Assembly: GCF_003002815.1 (NCBI RefSeq)
Contig: NZ_PVTF01000004.1
Span: 682,001-746,000 of the forward strand
Length of the DNA stretch: 64,000 nucleotides
Origin: Umezawaea tangerina
GTDB lineage: Bacteria; Actinomycetota; Actinomycetes; Mycobacteriales; Pseudonocardiaceae
Reading direction: 5' to 3'
This document shows positions 1 through 11,688 of this stretch, piece after piece (the first letter of the stretch is position 1; each line of letters starts with the position of its first letter). Under the pieces are notes generated by a model that saw only the letters and a list, made by a program, of their open reading frames with translations, was not told the origin of the DNA and searched no databases. Position numbers and translations under genes: made by a program.

Positions 1-1132
<1,132 letters not shown>

Positions 1133-1160
1133 CTAACGACGACCACCGACATTTCCAGAG

Positions 1161-1841
1161 CTACTCCCCCGGTGGAGGGGGTTCGTCGGCCCCTGCCAGG
1201 GTCCGGACCAGGTGTCGCAGTTCCAGCAGGTCGATCGTGTCCGACGGCTCGTTCTCCGCCGTCTCCACCCGTCCGAGCCGTTCCCCCGCCAGCCGCTCAC
1301 CCAGGGTCACGTCGAGCGGGAGGAACGTCATCGCCCGCCGCGCCTCCTCCCCCAGCTCGCCCAGCTCCGGGTGGTAGACGGCCACGTCCACCACGCCCTC
1401 GGCCTCGTCGACCTGCGCGACCACCCGGAAGTCGCCCAGCCGCAGCCGGTGGCCCGCCAGGTTCACCGTCACCTCGGTCGGGTCCGGCACCGGCGGCACC
1501 GAGTCGTGGTACTCCCAGATCATGTCCTCCGGCGGCGCCGCCTCGATCCACGCGTCCGTGTACGGCCGCAGCCGCGGGTCCTCCTGGCCGCTCACGACCA
1601 GCGCGTAGATCGCCCGGTGCCCGCGCTCCAACGAGAAGTGCAGGTCCGGGTGCACCGCCGCGACCAGGTCGCACAGCTGGTTCTCGACCCGGTGCGGCTC
1701 CCCGTCGCCCAGCGCCGCGCTCGTCGTCGGCAGCAGGTCCAGCCAGCCGACCCAGAACGCCTCCGCCGCCTCCCGCGGGTTCGGCAGGTGCACGACGGGC
1801 TCGGGTGCGGGGTCGGGGCGTCGGCGGCGGAACCAGCTCAT
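1161..1841 (-). CDS. Conserved hypothetical protein next to ligA
   Basis: I do not recognise a named family. The product is ~226 residues if translation starts at the ATG at 1841 (MSWFRRRRPDP); an in-frame ATG four codons earlier (1853) is possible. It begins with a basic stretch, then a soluble mixed alpha/beta sequence rich in acidic residues (EDMIWEYHDSVPP, GEEARRAMTFLPLDVTLGERLAGERLG) and ends in a proline-rich tail. There is no signal peptide, transmembrane segment or Cys/His cluster. Coding is supported by strong third-position GC and absence of stops. It lies in the gap between sdhB and ligA, all on the minus strand, and may be co-transcribed with ligA. The function is unknown. Confidence 0.75.
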   Translation of the reverse strand: MSWFRRRRPDPAPEPVVHLPNPREAAEAFWVGWLDLLPTTSAALGDGEPHRVENQLCDLVAAVHPDLHFSLERGHRAIYALVVSGQEDPRLRPYTDAWIEAAPPEDMIWEYHDSVPPVPDPTEVTVNLAGHRLRLGDFRVVAQVDEAEGVVDVAVYHPELGELGEEARRAMTFLPLDVTLGERLAGERLGRVETAENEPSDTIDLLELRHLVRTLAGADEPPPPGE

Positions 1842-1866
1842 GCCCCCATTCAACCCCCACCCCGGA

Positions 1867-2597
1867 TCAGCGGAGGTGGGAACGCAGGAGGTCGCGGTTG
1901 AGCTGGGCGATCGTGGTCAGCGGGATGCCCTTGGGGCAGGCCGGGATGCACTCGCCCGCGTTCGTGCAGCCGCCGAACCCGAGGTCGTCGTGGGCCTGGA
2001 CCATGTCCTGCGCACGGGTCCAGCGTTCCGGTTGGCCCTGGGGCAGGGAGCCGAGGTGGGTGGCCTTGGCGGCGGTGAAGAGCATCGCGGAGCCGTTGGG
2101 GCAGGCCGCGACGCAGGCGCCGCAGCCGATGCAGGCCGCGGAGGTGAACGCGGTGTCGGCGGCCTGCTTGGGCACCGGGGTGGCGTGCGCGTCGGGGGCG
2201 CTGCCGGTGGGGGCGCTGATGTAGCCGCCGGACTCGACGATGCGGTCCAGCGCGGAGCGGTCGACGACGAGGTCGCGCAGGACCGGGAACGGCTTGGCGC
2301 GCCACGGCTCCACGGTGACCGTGTCGCCGTCGCGGAAGTGCCGCAGGTGCAGCTGGCAGGCCGTGGTGGCCTTCTCCGGGCCGTGCGCGACACCGTTGAT
2401 CATCAGCCCGCACATGCCGCAGATGCCCTCGCGGCAGTCGTGGTCGAACGCCACGGGCTCCTCGCCGCGCAGCACCAGCGACTCGTTGAGGACGTCGAGC
2501 ATCTCCAGGAACGACATGTCCGGCGACAGGTCGTCCAGCGGGTAGGTGACGAGGGCGCCGGTCGGGCCGGACTGGCGCCAGATCCGCAGGGTCAGCT

Positions 2598-2601
<4 letters not shown>
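1867..2601 (-). CDS. sdhB: Succinate dehydrogenase iron-sulfur subunit
   Basis: The 244-residue iron-sulfur subunit of complex II passes electrons from the flavoprotein to quinone at the inner face of the membrane. [10 protein letters not shown] and a later CQLH supply the [2Fe-2S] ligands. [14 protein letters not shown] and [14 protein letters not shown] are the ferredoxin-type cysteine motifs for the other clusters. The sequence resembles the short b558-type SdhB/FrdB group. The GTG at 2601 is chosen because it overlaps the sdhA stop in a GTGA arrangement, so it is translationally coupled as the last gene of sdhCAB. Confidence 0.95.
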
Positions 2602-4480
<1,879 letters not shown>

Positions 4481-4481
<1 letters not shown>

Positions 4482-5110
4482 CAGCTCACCACTCCCAGGA
4501 CGACCGCCGCGGGGACGGACAGGTAACCGGCGCAGATCGCGGTGGCGACGACCAGCGCGATGCCGCGCGGCGCCGTGACGCCGAGGCTCTGCAACGCGCT
4601 CCACGCGCCGTGCCGGATGTGCAGGCCCAGCGCCAGGACGGCGACGGTGTAGGCCAGGACGACGTACCAGAGCCGGAAGTCGGCGACGAGGTTGTTGTAG
4701 ACCTCGCCCTGGACGCCGTGCGGGTTCGCGACGCCCGCCGTGAGGTCGAGCAGGTGGTAGACCACGAACAGCGCGATGACCACGCCGCCCCAGCGCATCG
4801 TGCGGGCCGCGTAGCTCTGCGGCCTGCGCCCGTGCTCGTACCCGACCGGCCGCGCCTTGCGCGCCCGGCGGGCCAGCTGGATAGCGACGACCATGTGCAG
4901 GCCCACGCAGAGCAGCAGCCCGAACCGCAGCGGCCAGACGACGCCGATCTCGCGCAGCCAGGCCGCGTAGCCGTCGATCGCGGCCGGTCCGGAGAAGATC
5001 GCCAGGTTGCCGACCATGTGGCCGACGACGAACAGCAGCAGGCCGACGCCGGTGACGGCCATGACGGCCTTCTTGCCGACCGTCGACCGGTACAGGCGGA
5101 GTGTTTGCAC
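4481..5110 (-). CDS. sdhC: Succinate dehydrogenase cytochrome b558 membrane anchor
   Basis: The product is 209 residues with about five hydrophobic helices (for example [59 protein letters not shown]). Several histidines lie in or near the helices ([24 protein letters not shown]) and are suited to di-haem coordination. This is the single large anchor of the b558-type succinate:menaquinone oxidoreductase, replacing separate SdhC and SdhD. It is the first gene of sdhCAB and is transcribed divergently from the LysR gene at 5183, with 72 bases between the starts. Confidence 0.93.
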
Positions 5111-5144
5111 GTCAGCGACGCTAGGCGCGGTTTCGACGAGTCGT

Positions 5145-5165
5145 CCAATACATCATAAGCCTTGG
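5145..5165. promoter_or_regulatory. Candidate LysR operator between sdhC and the LysR gene
   Basis: The 72-base divergent gap holds an AT-rich patch with a CCAA...TTGG inverted repeat (outer tetranucleotides separated by 13 bases, including ATACATCATAAG). LysR regulators typically bind interrupted dyads between their own gene and a divergent target. This is the only dyad I see here, so it is the natural candidate for control of sdhCAB and autoregulation. Its assignment is inference. Confidence 0.35.
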
Positions 5166-5182
5166 TTCGATAGCCTCGGACT

Positions 5183-6085
5183 ATGACGCTCCAGCAGCTC
5201 TCGTACTTCCTGGCAGTGGCCAGGACGCGGCACTTCACCAGGGCCGCCGAGCAGGCGCATGTGGCACAACCCTCACTGAGCAAGCAGATCCAGGCGCTGG
5301 AGAAGGAGCTGGGCGCGGAGCTGTTCAGCCGGGCCCGCGGCAACGTCGCCCTGACCCCGGCGGGCGAGGCGCTGCTGCCGATCGCGCTGCGGATCCTGTC
5401 CGATGTGGACACCGCGCACCTGGAGGTGGCCGAGCTGGTCGGGCTGCGCAGCGGCCGGGTGCGGGTCGGCGCGCCGCCGAGCCTGTGCGGGTCGCTGTTC
5501 GCGGACGTGCTGAAGCGCTACCACGACGCCTATCCGGGGATCCGGCTGCTGGTCACCGAGAACGGGTCGCGCGACCTGGAACGGGACCTCACCGCGGGGG
5601 CGCTGGACCTGGCGCTGGTCATCGTGTCGCCGGGGCTGTCGCTGACCGCCGTGCCGCTGCTGGACGAGGAGCTGGTCGTGGCGTCGGCCACGCCGCTGGG
5701 CCGCGACCGGGTGCGGCTGGCCGACCTGCGGGACGAGCCGATGGTGATGTTCCGCGAGGGGTACGACCTGTGGGAGACGACCGTCGCCGCGTGCCACGCG
5801 GCGGGGTTCGAGCCGCGGTTCTCGGTGGAGGGCGGCGAGATGGACGCCGTGCTGCGGTTCGTGGAGGCCGGGCTGGGGGTCGCGCTGGTGCCCAGCATGG
5901 TGCTGGCGACCCGGCCGCTGCTGCACGGGACCCCGCTGGCGCGGCCGGGGGCGCGGCGGACGATCGCGTTGGCGCACCGGACCGACGTGGCGCCCACCGG
6001 GGCGGCGCGGGCGTTCCGCGCGGTGCTGCTGGAGTACCTGCGGGTGGCGGAAATGCCTTCGGGGGTCCGGCTGCTGGAGAACTAG
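5183..6085 (+). CDS. LysR-family transcriptional regulator, divergent from sdhCAB
   Basis: A 300-residue LysR-type regulator. The winged helix-turn-helix occupies residues ~1-60 (FLAVARTRHFTRAAEQAHVAQPSLSKQIQALEKELG, read in pieces). The effector-binding periplasmic-protein-like domain starts near residue 90 (GRVRVGAPPSLCGSLFADVL) and ends with the GLGVALVPSMV signature. The ATG at 5183 is standard for the family. Position and orientation suggest control of sdhCAB and its own gene; the inducer is not predictable from sequence. Six bases plus a stop separate it from the following GNAT gene, which may be co-transcribed. Confidence 0.93.
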   Translation: MTLQQLSYFLAVARTRHFTRAAEQAHVAQPSLSKQIQALEKELGAELFSRARGNVALTPAGEALLPIALRILSDVDTAHLEVAELVGLRSGRVRVGAPPSLCGSLFADVLKRYHDAYPGIRLLVTENGSRDLERDLTAGALDLALVIVSPGLSLTAVPLLDEELVVASATPLGRDRVRLADLRDEPMVMFREGYDLWETTVAACHAAGFEPRFSVEGGEMDAVLRFVEAGLGVALVPSMVLATRPLLHGTPLARPGARRTIALAHRTDVAPTGAARAFRAVLLEYLRVAEMPSGVRLLEN

Positions 6086-6094
6086 GGTGCGCGC

Positions 6095-6598
6095 GTGCTG
6101 ATTCGACGCGAGGTGCCCGGTGACGTGGACGTGATCCGATCGGTGACGGAGGCGGCGTTCGCCGCTCGCCCCGGTGGGGAGGCGGTGCTGGTCGACCGGC
6201 TGCGGGCGGACGCCGGGTGGATCCCCGCGCTGTCGCTGGTGGCGGTCGCGGACCAGGCCGTCGTGGGGCACGTCGTGTGCACACGGGCGACACTTTCGGG
6301 TGAACCGGTGCTGGGGTTGGGGCCGTTGAGCGTGCTGCCGTCGCACCAGCGCGCCGGGGTCGGCAAGGCGTTGGTGCACACCGTGCTGGGGGCCGCCGAC
6401 GCGCTCGACGAGCCGCTGGTGGTGCTGCTGGGCGATCCCGGCTACTACTCGCGCTTCGGGTTCGAGCTCGCCGAGGCGCACGGGATCGTGCCGCCGGAGG
6501 CCGGGTGGGCGCCCCACTTCCAGGTGCGGGCGTTGAGCGCCCACCGGCCCTCGCTGCGCGGGCAGTTCCGGTACGCGGAGCCGTTCGAACGGATGTGA
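6095..6598 (+). CDS. GNAT-family N-acetyltransferase (YhbS-like)
   Basis: This 167-residue single-domain acetyltransferase has beta-strand [12 protein letters not shown], the acetyl-CoA motif A region [21 protein letters not shown] (Q/RxxGxG/A type) and [21 protein letters not shown], which is typical of the COG3153/YhbS group. The substrate cannot be read from the sequence. It starts ten bases after the LysR gene and is likely in the same transcript. It converges on the methionine synthase-like gene at 6726. Confidence 0.85.
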   Translation: MLIRREVPGDVDVIRSVTEAAFAARPGGEAVLVDRLRADAGWIPALSLVAVADQAVVGHVVCTRATLSGEPVLGLGPLSVLPSHQRAGVGKALVHTVLGAADALDEPLVVLLGDPGYYSRFGFELAEAHGIVPPEAGWAPHFQVRALSAHRPSLRGQFRYAEPFERM

Positions 6599-6725
6599 GG
6601 TCGGTGAACGGGTCCGCGTGGGCCAGGGCGCCGGTGTTGTGCAGGTTCAGCGCGGTCCGGCCCGCCCGGTCCAGCACGGCGAACGTCGCACCGGGACCGG
6701 GCGCCGGGGTGACCAGACCTCCGCG

Positions 6726-7751
6726 TCACCAGTCCTCGGGCGGCTCCAGGAACGCCTTGCCGAGGTCGCGGGTCAGGGCCAGCGCCCGCCGGACCCACTT
6801 GTCGGACGCGCCCGCCAGCCCGCACGACGGCGTGGGCAGCGCGAGTCCGCTCAGGACGGTGCGCGGGAAACCGAGGCGGTCGGCCAGTTCCAGGGCGGGC
6901 TTGGCCATCTTGCGCAGGGTCACCTCGGTGCCGGGGTCGGTGCTCGGCACCAGCCCCAGCCACAACGACGTGCCCGCCTGCCAGGCCTCGCCCAGCTCGT
7001 CCAGCACGGCCGGGCCCGCGCCGCGCAGCAGCGACACGTCCAGCGCGACGGCGGCGGCACCGGCCTCGCGGAGCAGCGTCACGGGCGGTTTCGGGGCGCA
7101 GCAGTGGACGATCACGCCGGGGCCCGCGGCCTCGACGATCGTCGCCAGCACGTCGCGGGCGTCCGGTGCGGGGACCGCGCGGACGGTGCCGAGCTTCGAC
7201 GGCGTCGGCAGCAGTCCCTCCAGCACGGCGGGCAGACCGGGCTCGTCCAGCTGCACGACCACCTGCGCGCCGGTCCGCTTGACGACCTCGGCGATGTGCA
7301 GCCGCAGGCCCTCGGCCAGCGACTCGGTGAACTCCTTGACCGCGCCCGGATCCGTGAGCACCCGGTGGCCGCGCACCAGCTCGACGTTGGACATCAGCGT
7401 CCACGGCCCGGCGACCTGGATCTTGACGACCTCCGCGCGCAGGTTCGTGCCCTCGAACGCCTCCTCGAACGCGTCCAGGTCGTACCGCATCAGGTCGACG
7501 GCCCGGCGGTGGTCGCGGCCGGGGTGGGCGGTGACCCGGTAGCCCGACGGGACGACCTCGACCGGGATGTCGACGAGCAGCCCGGCGGTGCGGCCGACGA
7601 TGTCGGCGCCCACCCCGCGGTCGGGCAGCTCGGGCAGGTGCGGCAGCAGGGGCAGCTCGCCGAGGACGATGCGTGACGCCTCGTGCGGATCCGTGCCGGG
7701 CAGTGAGCCGATGCCGGTGGCGGAGCCCGGTTTCCAAGGGGTCGTGTTCAC
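6726..7751 (-). CDS. Cobalamin-independent methionine synthase-like protein
   Basis: The 341-residue protein corresponds to the C-terminal catalytic half of MetE (UROD/MetE-like TIM barrel) and lacks the N-terminal half. Features include ATGIGSLPGTDPHEA at the start, VAGPWTLMSN, VVQLDEPGLPAVL, IVHCCAPKPP (zinc-binding His-Cys-Cys) and LPTPSCGLAG with the final conserved cysteine. Short MetE-like proteins of this kind are common in actinobacteria (Rv3015c type) and transfer methyl groups, but their physiological donor is uncertain. The GTG at 7751 is chosen because MxxTPWKPGSATGIGS is the family-typical N-terminus. It sits 62 bases from the aldo/keto reductase start side. Confidence 0.88.
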   Translation of the reverse strand: MNTTPWKPGSATGIGSLPGTDPHEASRIVLGELPLLPHLPELPDRGVGADIVGRTAGLLVDIPVEVVPSGYRVTAHPGRDHRRAVDLMRYDLDAFEEAFEGTNLRAEVVKIQVAGPWTLMSNVELVRGHRVLTDPGAVKEFTESLAEGLRLHIAEVVKRTGAQVVVQLDEPGLPAVLEGLLPTPSKLGTVRAVPAPDARDVLATIVEAAGPGVIVHCCAPKPPVTLLREAGAAAVALDVSLLRGAGPAVLDELGEAWQAGTSLWLGLVPSTDPGTEVTLRKMAKPALELADRLGFPRTVLSGLALPTPSCGLAGASDKWVRRALALTRDLGKAFLEPPEDW

Positions 7752-7813
7752 CGCGCCAGTCTCCCACCGGGGCGTGCGGCGGCGGGCCGGGTGCCCTGCC
7801 GCCGCCCACCGGG

Positions 7814-8821
7814 TCAGCGGTTGGTCGTGGCCAGGCCCTGCGGGGTGTTGCGCTCGCCCGCGGCGACGCCGTGCGGGGCGGCCTTGTCGATCGCGGCGAG
7901 GTCGGCGGTGGTGAGCTTGACCGAGGCCGCGGCGGCGTTCTCCTCCAGCCAGCGGCGGCGCTTGGTGCCGGGGATCGGGACGGTGTCCTGGGCCAGCACC
8001 CAGGCCAGCGCGAGCTGGCTCGCGGTCACGCCCTTGGCCTCCGCCAACGTCTTGAGCACCTCGACGACCGCCACGTTGCGGGCGATGTTCTCCGGCGAGA
8101 ACCACGGCAGGCCGCGCCGGGCGTCGTCCGGGGCGAGGTCGTCCACCGAGGTGATCTCGCCGGTCAGGAAGCCGCGGCCGAGCGGCGAGTAGGGGACGAA
8201 CCCGATGCCGAGCTCGCGGCACGTCCGCAGCACGCCGTCGAGCTCCGGGCCGCGGGCGAACAGCGAGTACTCCGACTGCACCGCCGTGATCGGGTGGATG
8301 AGGTGGGCGCGCCGGATCGTCTCGGGCGAGACCTCGGACAGGCCGACGTAGCGGATCTTGCCCGCCATGAACATGTCCGCCATCGCGTCCATCGTGTCCT
8401 CGATGGGGACGTCCGGGTCGACGCGGTGCAGGTAGTAGAGGTCGACGTAGTCGGTGCCGAGGTGGCGCAGCGAGCGGTCGATGGCGCGGTGCGCGTACTC
8501 GGGGCGGCCGTTGACGGCGTGCCGGGTGCCGTCGTCGTCGAACTCGGTCGCGAACTTCGTGGCCAGCTGCACCTCCTCGCGGCGCCCGGCGATGGCCTTG
8601 CCGACCAGGATCTCGTTGGTGAACGGCCCGTAGGCCTCCGCGGTGTCCAGGAACGTGATGCCCAGGTCGAGCGCGCGGTGCACGGTCGCGGTCGACTCCT
8701 CGTCGTCGCGCGCGCCGTAGGCCGCGCTCATCCCCATGCAGCCGAGGCCCTGGGTCGAGACGAGGAGGCCCTGGCTCCCCAGTGGACGTCTGGTGATCGT
8801 GGTGCTGCTCTGCTCGGCCAT
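7814..8821 (-). CDS. Aldo/keto reductase
   Basis: A 335-residue NADPH-dependent TIM-barrel oxidoreductase. It has the family tetrad Asp (FLDTAEAYG), Tyr of the same segment, Lys (LATKF) and His (YYLHRVD), plus the GCMGMS N-terminal signature and the C-terminal coenzyme loop [16 protein letters not shown]. It is of the YajO/AKR13-like group; the carbonyl substrate is unknown. The ATG at 8821 fits the family N-terminus ([20 protein letters not shown]). The upstream divergent region carries a strong promoter for the opposite gene and two DasR-like palindromes. Confidence 0.92.
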   Translation of the reverse strand: MAEQSSTTITRRPLGSQGLLVSTQGLGCMGMSAAYGARDDEESTATVHRALDLGITFLDTAEAYGPFTNEILVGKAIAGRREEVQLATKFATEFDDDGTRHAVNGRPEYAHRAIDRSLRHLGTDYVDLYYLHRVDPDVPIEDTMDAMADMFMAGKIRYVGLSEVSPETIRRAHLIHPITAVQSEYSLFARGPELDGVLRTCRELGIGFVPYSPLGRGFLTGEITSVDDLAPDDARRGLPWFSPENIARNVAVVEVLKTLAEAKGVTASQLALAWVLAQDTVPIPGTKRRRWLEENAAAASVKLTTADLAAIDKAAPHGVAAGERNTPQGLATTNR

Positions 8822-8901
8822 CGAAACAGTCTCGCGGATTCGCCGCGGGGGTCCGCGAACAGCCCACCCCACGCACGTGAGCGACCCTCGGCAAAGCGAG
8901 A

Positions 8902-8943
8902 GGTCTAGACCCATTGACGGGAGTGGTGTAGACCACATACCGT
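8902..8943 (+). promoter_or_regulatory. Promoter overlapping two DasR-like (dre) palindromes
   Basis: A -35-like TTGACG (8914-8919) and a -10-like TACCGT (8938-8943) are separated by 18 bases. The spacer contains AGTGGTGTAGACCACA (8922-8937), which matches 14 of 16 positions of the Streptomyces DasR-responsive consensus as I recall it. Just upstream, GGTCTAGACC (8902-8911) is a perfect palindrome with the same core. A repressor on the spacer site would block the thioesterase promoter. The predicted start of transcription (~8950) lies downstream of the ATG at 8948, which argues for the later start codon at 9074. Confidence 0.5.
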
Positions 8944-8983
8944 CACGATGTCGGCGCTCGCGGTTGTCGAGCGCCCCCGGATC

Positions 8984-9071
8984 GTGGTGTGGGAGCGCGT
9001 CGCGCCCCGCGCTCCCGCACCACTCCCCGACCTCCTTCCCCCCGCTCCCGCACCGGTGTGGCAGGGTGCGG
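8984..9071 (+). promoter_or_regulatory. 5' leader with strong, mutually exclusive hairpins before the thioesterase gene
   Basis: Bases 8984-8999 pair with 9008-9023 as a 16-bp stem with one G-U wobble and an 8-base loop. The 3' arm sequence CGCTCCCGCACC is repeated at 9043-9054, so the 5' arm could pair with either copy. Part of the second copy (CCGCACC, 9048-9054) is also perfectly complementary to GGTGCGG (9065-9071), directly before the ATG at 9074. This is the geometry of an attenuator or translational switch. It could also be passive RNA folding in a GC-rich leader. Confidence 0.4.
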
Positions 9072-9073
9072 TG

Positions 9074-9454
9074 ATGGGACCAGCGGAGATGTTCGCGGCC
9101 GACGTCGCCTCCACCAGCCTCGGCATCAAGCTCCTGCACCTCGCCGAGGGCACCGCGCGGCTGTCGATGACGATCACCGCGCGGATGGTGAACGGCCACG
9201 GCATCGGCCACGGCGGGTACGTGTTCCTCCTCGCCGACAGCGCCTTCGCCTGCGCCTGCAACCGGGAGGGCTCGGTCACGGTCGCCGCCCAGGCGGAGAT
9301 CGACTTCATCGCCCCGGTGCACGAGGGCGACGACCTGGTCGCCGACGCCGTCGAGCGCACGTCCTACGGCCGCAGCGGCATCTACGACATCACCGTCCGG
9401 CGGGGCGACCAGGTCGTCGCGGAGTTCCGCGGCCGCAGCCGCACGTTGCGCTAG
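9074..9454 (+). CDS. PaaI-type hotdog-fold acyl-CoA thioesterase
   Basis: A 126-residue hotdog thioesterase beginning [21 protein letters not shown], close to the family N-terminus. The core motif [24 protein letters not shown] carries the active-site HGG and the conserved Asp. The family hydrolyses hydroxyphenylacetyl-CoA and related dead-end CoA esters. An upstream in-frame ATG (8948) would add 42 proline-rich residues, but it lies upstream of the predicted transcription start. No paa operon is nearby, so the substrate is open. Its stop overlaps the stop of the convergent membrane gene at 9451 by four bases. Confidence 0.88.
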   Translation: MGPAEMFAADVASTSLGIKLLHLAEGTARLSMTITARMVNGHGIGHGGYVFLLADSAFACACNREGSVTVAAQAEIDFIAPVHEGDDLVADAVERTSYGRSGIYDITVRRGDQVVAEFRGRSRTLR

Positions 9455-9834
9455 GCGTCGACCCGTGCCGCGGCGTTGAGCCCGAACACCTGGAGCGCGG
9501 CGAACCCGGCCACGGCGACGGCCTGCAGCACCACCAGGACGACGCCCGCCGTCGTGAGCGGGAACCACCCCAGCTCGACCGTCAGCGCGCTGTCCACGGC
9601 CCACAGAACGTTGCCGAGGACCACGACCTTGACGACGGTGCGGTTGACCACGGGCCGGGTGCCCACGAGGAACACCCCGGCGCCGTAGGCGACCAGGAAC
9701 GCGCCGAGACCGAGCGCGACGGGTGACGGCAGGCCCAGCGCGGTGCCGAACGGGAGGGTGAGCAGGCCGAGTCCGGCGGACGCGACGCCGTCGAGCCTGA
9801 GTGCGAACCGGAGCAGTCGATCGGTGTTTGCCAT
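9451..9834 (-). CDS. Small four-helix integral membrane protein, unknown function
   Basis: 127 residues from the ATG at 9834 ([20 protein letters not shown]). Four hydrophobic segments are visible: [58 protein letters not shown] and [20 protein letters not shown]. This matches a common actinobacterial family of unknown role. It ends tail-to-tail with the thioesterase gene, sharing the CTAG. Its upstream region holds three CGGCAGTG repeats (minus-strand reading). Confidence 0.75.
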   Translation of the reverse strand: MANTDRLLRFALRLDGVASAGLGLLTLPFGTALGLPSPVALGLGAFLVAYGAGVFLVGTRPVVNRTVVKVVVLGNVLWAVDSALTVELGWFPLTTAGVVLVVLQAVAVAGFAALQVFGLNAAARVDA

Positions 9835-9856
9835 GCCCCGACCCTGCGGCCGCGGG

Positions 9857-9895
9857 CACTGCCGAGACCACGCCCAACACTGCCGAGCACTGCCG
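9857..9895. repeat. Three short direct repeats CACTGCCG upstream of the membrane-protein gene
   Basis: CACTGCCG occurs at 9857-9864, 9878-9885 and 9888-9895, so the first pair is two helical turns apart and the second pair one turn apart. They occupy the 62-base gap between the 404-residue membrane protein stop and the start at 9834. Helical phasing is compatible with a regulator site; chance recurrence in GC-rich DNA is also possible. Confidence 0.3.
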
Positions 9896-9896
9896 G

Positions 9897-11111
9897 TCAG
9901 CGGCGCTCGAACTGCGCCAACAGGTCCGCGGCCACCAGTTTCGCCCCGGCGTTCTGCCAGTTGTGCAGGGTCCGCTCCGGCACCTGCCCGACGAACCACG
10001 CCAGCGCCTTCTTCGAGTCCGGGTCCAGGTCCTCGCGCTTGGTCCGCGCGCTGTAGGGCCGGATTCCCGCCACGTAGTAGAAGTACAGCGCGTTGTAGTG
10101 CCGCCACTCGTCGCTCGTGCCGAAGTCCCCGTCCTTCGGCTTCAACCGCAGCACGCTCTCCAGCAGCAGCGCCTTCAGCTCCACCGCCCGCTCGACCGGC
10201 TGGTCCGCCGCACCCCGCGCCGCCAGCCTGGCCTTGATCACCGGCAGGTTCGTCAACGGGCTGGCGACCAGCTTGCCCAGGTCGCCGTAGCCGCTCAGCG
10301 CCCTGCGGGTGAGCCGGGTGAACTCGGCCTCGTCCAGGTCCGCCAACGGGTCCCGGCGGGGCAGCGCGTCGACGACCTCGCGGAGCTCGGCGCGGTCCTT
10401 GGCCAGCCCCGGCAACGCCACCCTGTCCACCGCCGCGGCGAGCGGGCTGGCGAACACCTGCACGGCGACGGCCGCGGCGACCGTGCCGAACAGCAGCGGT
10501 TCGAGGTGGGAGTCGGGGCGGAGCATGAACAGCGCGACCTGGCCGCCGAACAGGAACGCCGTGCCCAGCGACACGACCAGCGACCGCACCATGTCCGCCC
10601 GCACGGCCTCGCCCTCGTGGAACGCGTCGGCCACCGCGACCGCGATGCCCAGCAGCACCAGGTCGAACCCGACGCCCGCGAGCAGCACCTGCCGCGGCAG
10701 CAGGTCGAACCCCAGCAGCAGCAACCCGTCGCCCATCGCGAACACGAGCGTCGCCGCGGCCACGACACCGCCGACGCGGGCGGGCCGGTGGCGCAGGAAG
10801 AGCCCGAACGCGGCCACCAGCGGCACCGCGGCGACGAGCGGCGAGAAGGCCGACAGCGCCAGCACCGGCAGCGCCCCGAGCTTCCACCAGCGGTCGAAGC
10901 GCGCGGGCAGCCAGCAGGCGATGGTGCCGGTCCACGCCACCGCGGGCACCGCGACCAGCACCGACGGCGCCAGGTCGAACGCGACTACCACCGCGTAGGC
11001 GAGCAGTCCAGCGGCCGTTCGGTGCAGGACTGGCTTGCGAACGTCGCGCGCCAGCAGGTAAAGCCCGAGCCACCAGGCGAAACCGAACGAGACGACCATC
11101 GTGGACAACAC
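9897..11111 (-). CDS. Multi-helix membrane protein with cytosolic C-terminal domain, unknown function
   Basis: 404 residues. The first ~235 contain about seven or eight hydrophobic helices ([50 protein letters not shown] and others), resembling the 7TM sensor-like membrane regions of actinobacterial proteins. The C-terminal ~170 residues are soluble and charged ([71 protein letters not shown]). No kinase or helix-turn-helix signature is evident. The GTG at 11111 has an AGGA-type ribosome site eight bases upstream; an ATG at 11099 is the alternative. It is divergent from 11167. Confidence 0.7.
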   Translation of the reverse strand: MLSTMVVSFGFAWWLGLYLLARDVRKPVLHRTAAGLLAYAVVVAFDLAPSVLVAVPAVAWTGTIACWLPARFDRWWKLGALPVLALSAFSPLVAAVPLVAAFGLFLRHRPARVGGVVAAATLVFAMGDGLLLLGFDLLPRQVLLAGVGFDLVLLGIAVAVADAFHEGEAVRADMVRSLVVSLGTAFLFGGQVALFMLRPDSHLEPLLFGTVAAAVAVQVFASPLAAAVDRVALPGLAKDRAELREVVDALPRRDPLADLDEAEFTRLTRRALSGYGDLGKLVASPLTNLPVIKARLAARGAADQPVERAVELKALLLESVLRLKPKDGDFGTSDEWRHYNALYFYYVAGIRPYSARTKREDLDPDSKKALAWFVGQVPERTLHNWQNAGAKLVAADLLAQFERR

Positions 11112-11166
11112 CGCACAATCCTACGATCGGGCGAACAATCGGCACTCTATTGCGCGGCTTGAGAGC

Positions 11167-11688
11167 ATGTGGCCCATGCCAGTCGAGGTGACGCTGCACC
11201 GAGCGACCGAGGAGCTCGCACGCGGGGACCTGGCCAGTGTCCTGCGCGCCCGCCAGAGGCTGGCCGGACTGGTCGGGAGCTACCCCACCAGGCTGGACCT
11301 CCGCGACAAGCTCGCGGCCGTGTACCGGGTGCTCGGCAACACCGTGCAGGCCGGTCGCTGGAGCTACCTGTCCGAGGTGCGCGACGACGTCGAGGTGATC
11401 GCGTTCGAGCACGCCTACAAGACGCCGGTGGCGCGGCTGACGGCGTTGAACTGGGTGGGCGGCGAGAACGCGGCGGACACCGAGACCGCGCGGACGCGGC
11501 TGATGGCCGTGCACCGGGCGGCGACCGAGCAGATCCAGGACGAGCTGACCGCCGCGGAGCAGGTGGAGCCCGGCCGGTCGTGGGTCACCTGCGCGCTGAT
11601 GGCGCTCGGGCTCGCGGTCATGGCGCTGCTCGTGGTGATAGGCGCCATCACCGTCGTGCGGTTCGGGTACCGCATGCTGGTGGCATGA
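11167..11688 (+). CDS. DUF6584-type protein with C-terminal membrane anchor
   Basis: About 173 residues from the ATG at 11167 (preceded by GAGAG); a start at 11176 (MPVEVTLHRATEELARGD) is equally family-like. The region ATEELARGDLASVLRARQRLAGLVGSYPTRL, DLRDKLAAVYRVLGNTVQAGRWSYLSE is characteristic of a small helical-repeat (TPR-like) actinobacterial family that I associate with DUF6584. A hydrophobic helix near the end (ALMALGLAVMALLVVIGAIT) likely anchors it. Its stop overlaps the start of the dehydratase gene by ATGA, implying coupling, but no functional link is evident. Confidence 0.72.
   Translation: MWPMPVEVTLHRATEELARGDLASVLRARQRLAGLVGSYPTRLDLRDKLAAVYRVLGNTVQAGRWSYLSEVRDDVEVIAFEHAYKTPVARLTALNWVGGENAADTETARTRLMAVHRAATEQIQDELTAAEQVEPGRSWVTCALMALGLAVMALLVVIGAITVVRFGYRMLVA

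Noticed and set aside
5273-6677. Long minus-strand open frames opposite the LysR and GNAT genes
   Set aside because: They are Arg/Pro/Ala-rich shadows with no family motif, overlapping two well-supported plus-strand genes.
8948-9073. N-terminal extension of the thioesterase from the ATG at 8948
   Set aside because: The extension is low-complexity and Pro-rich, lies upstream of or at the predicted transcription start, and coincides with strong RNA hairpins. The family N-terminus begins at 9074.
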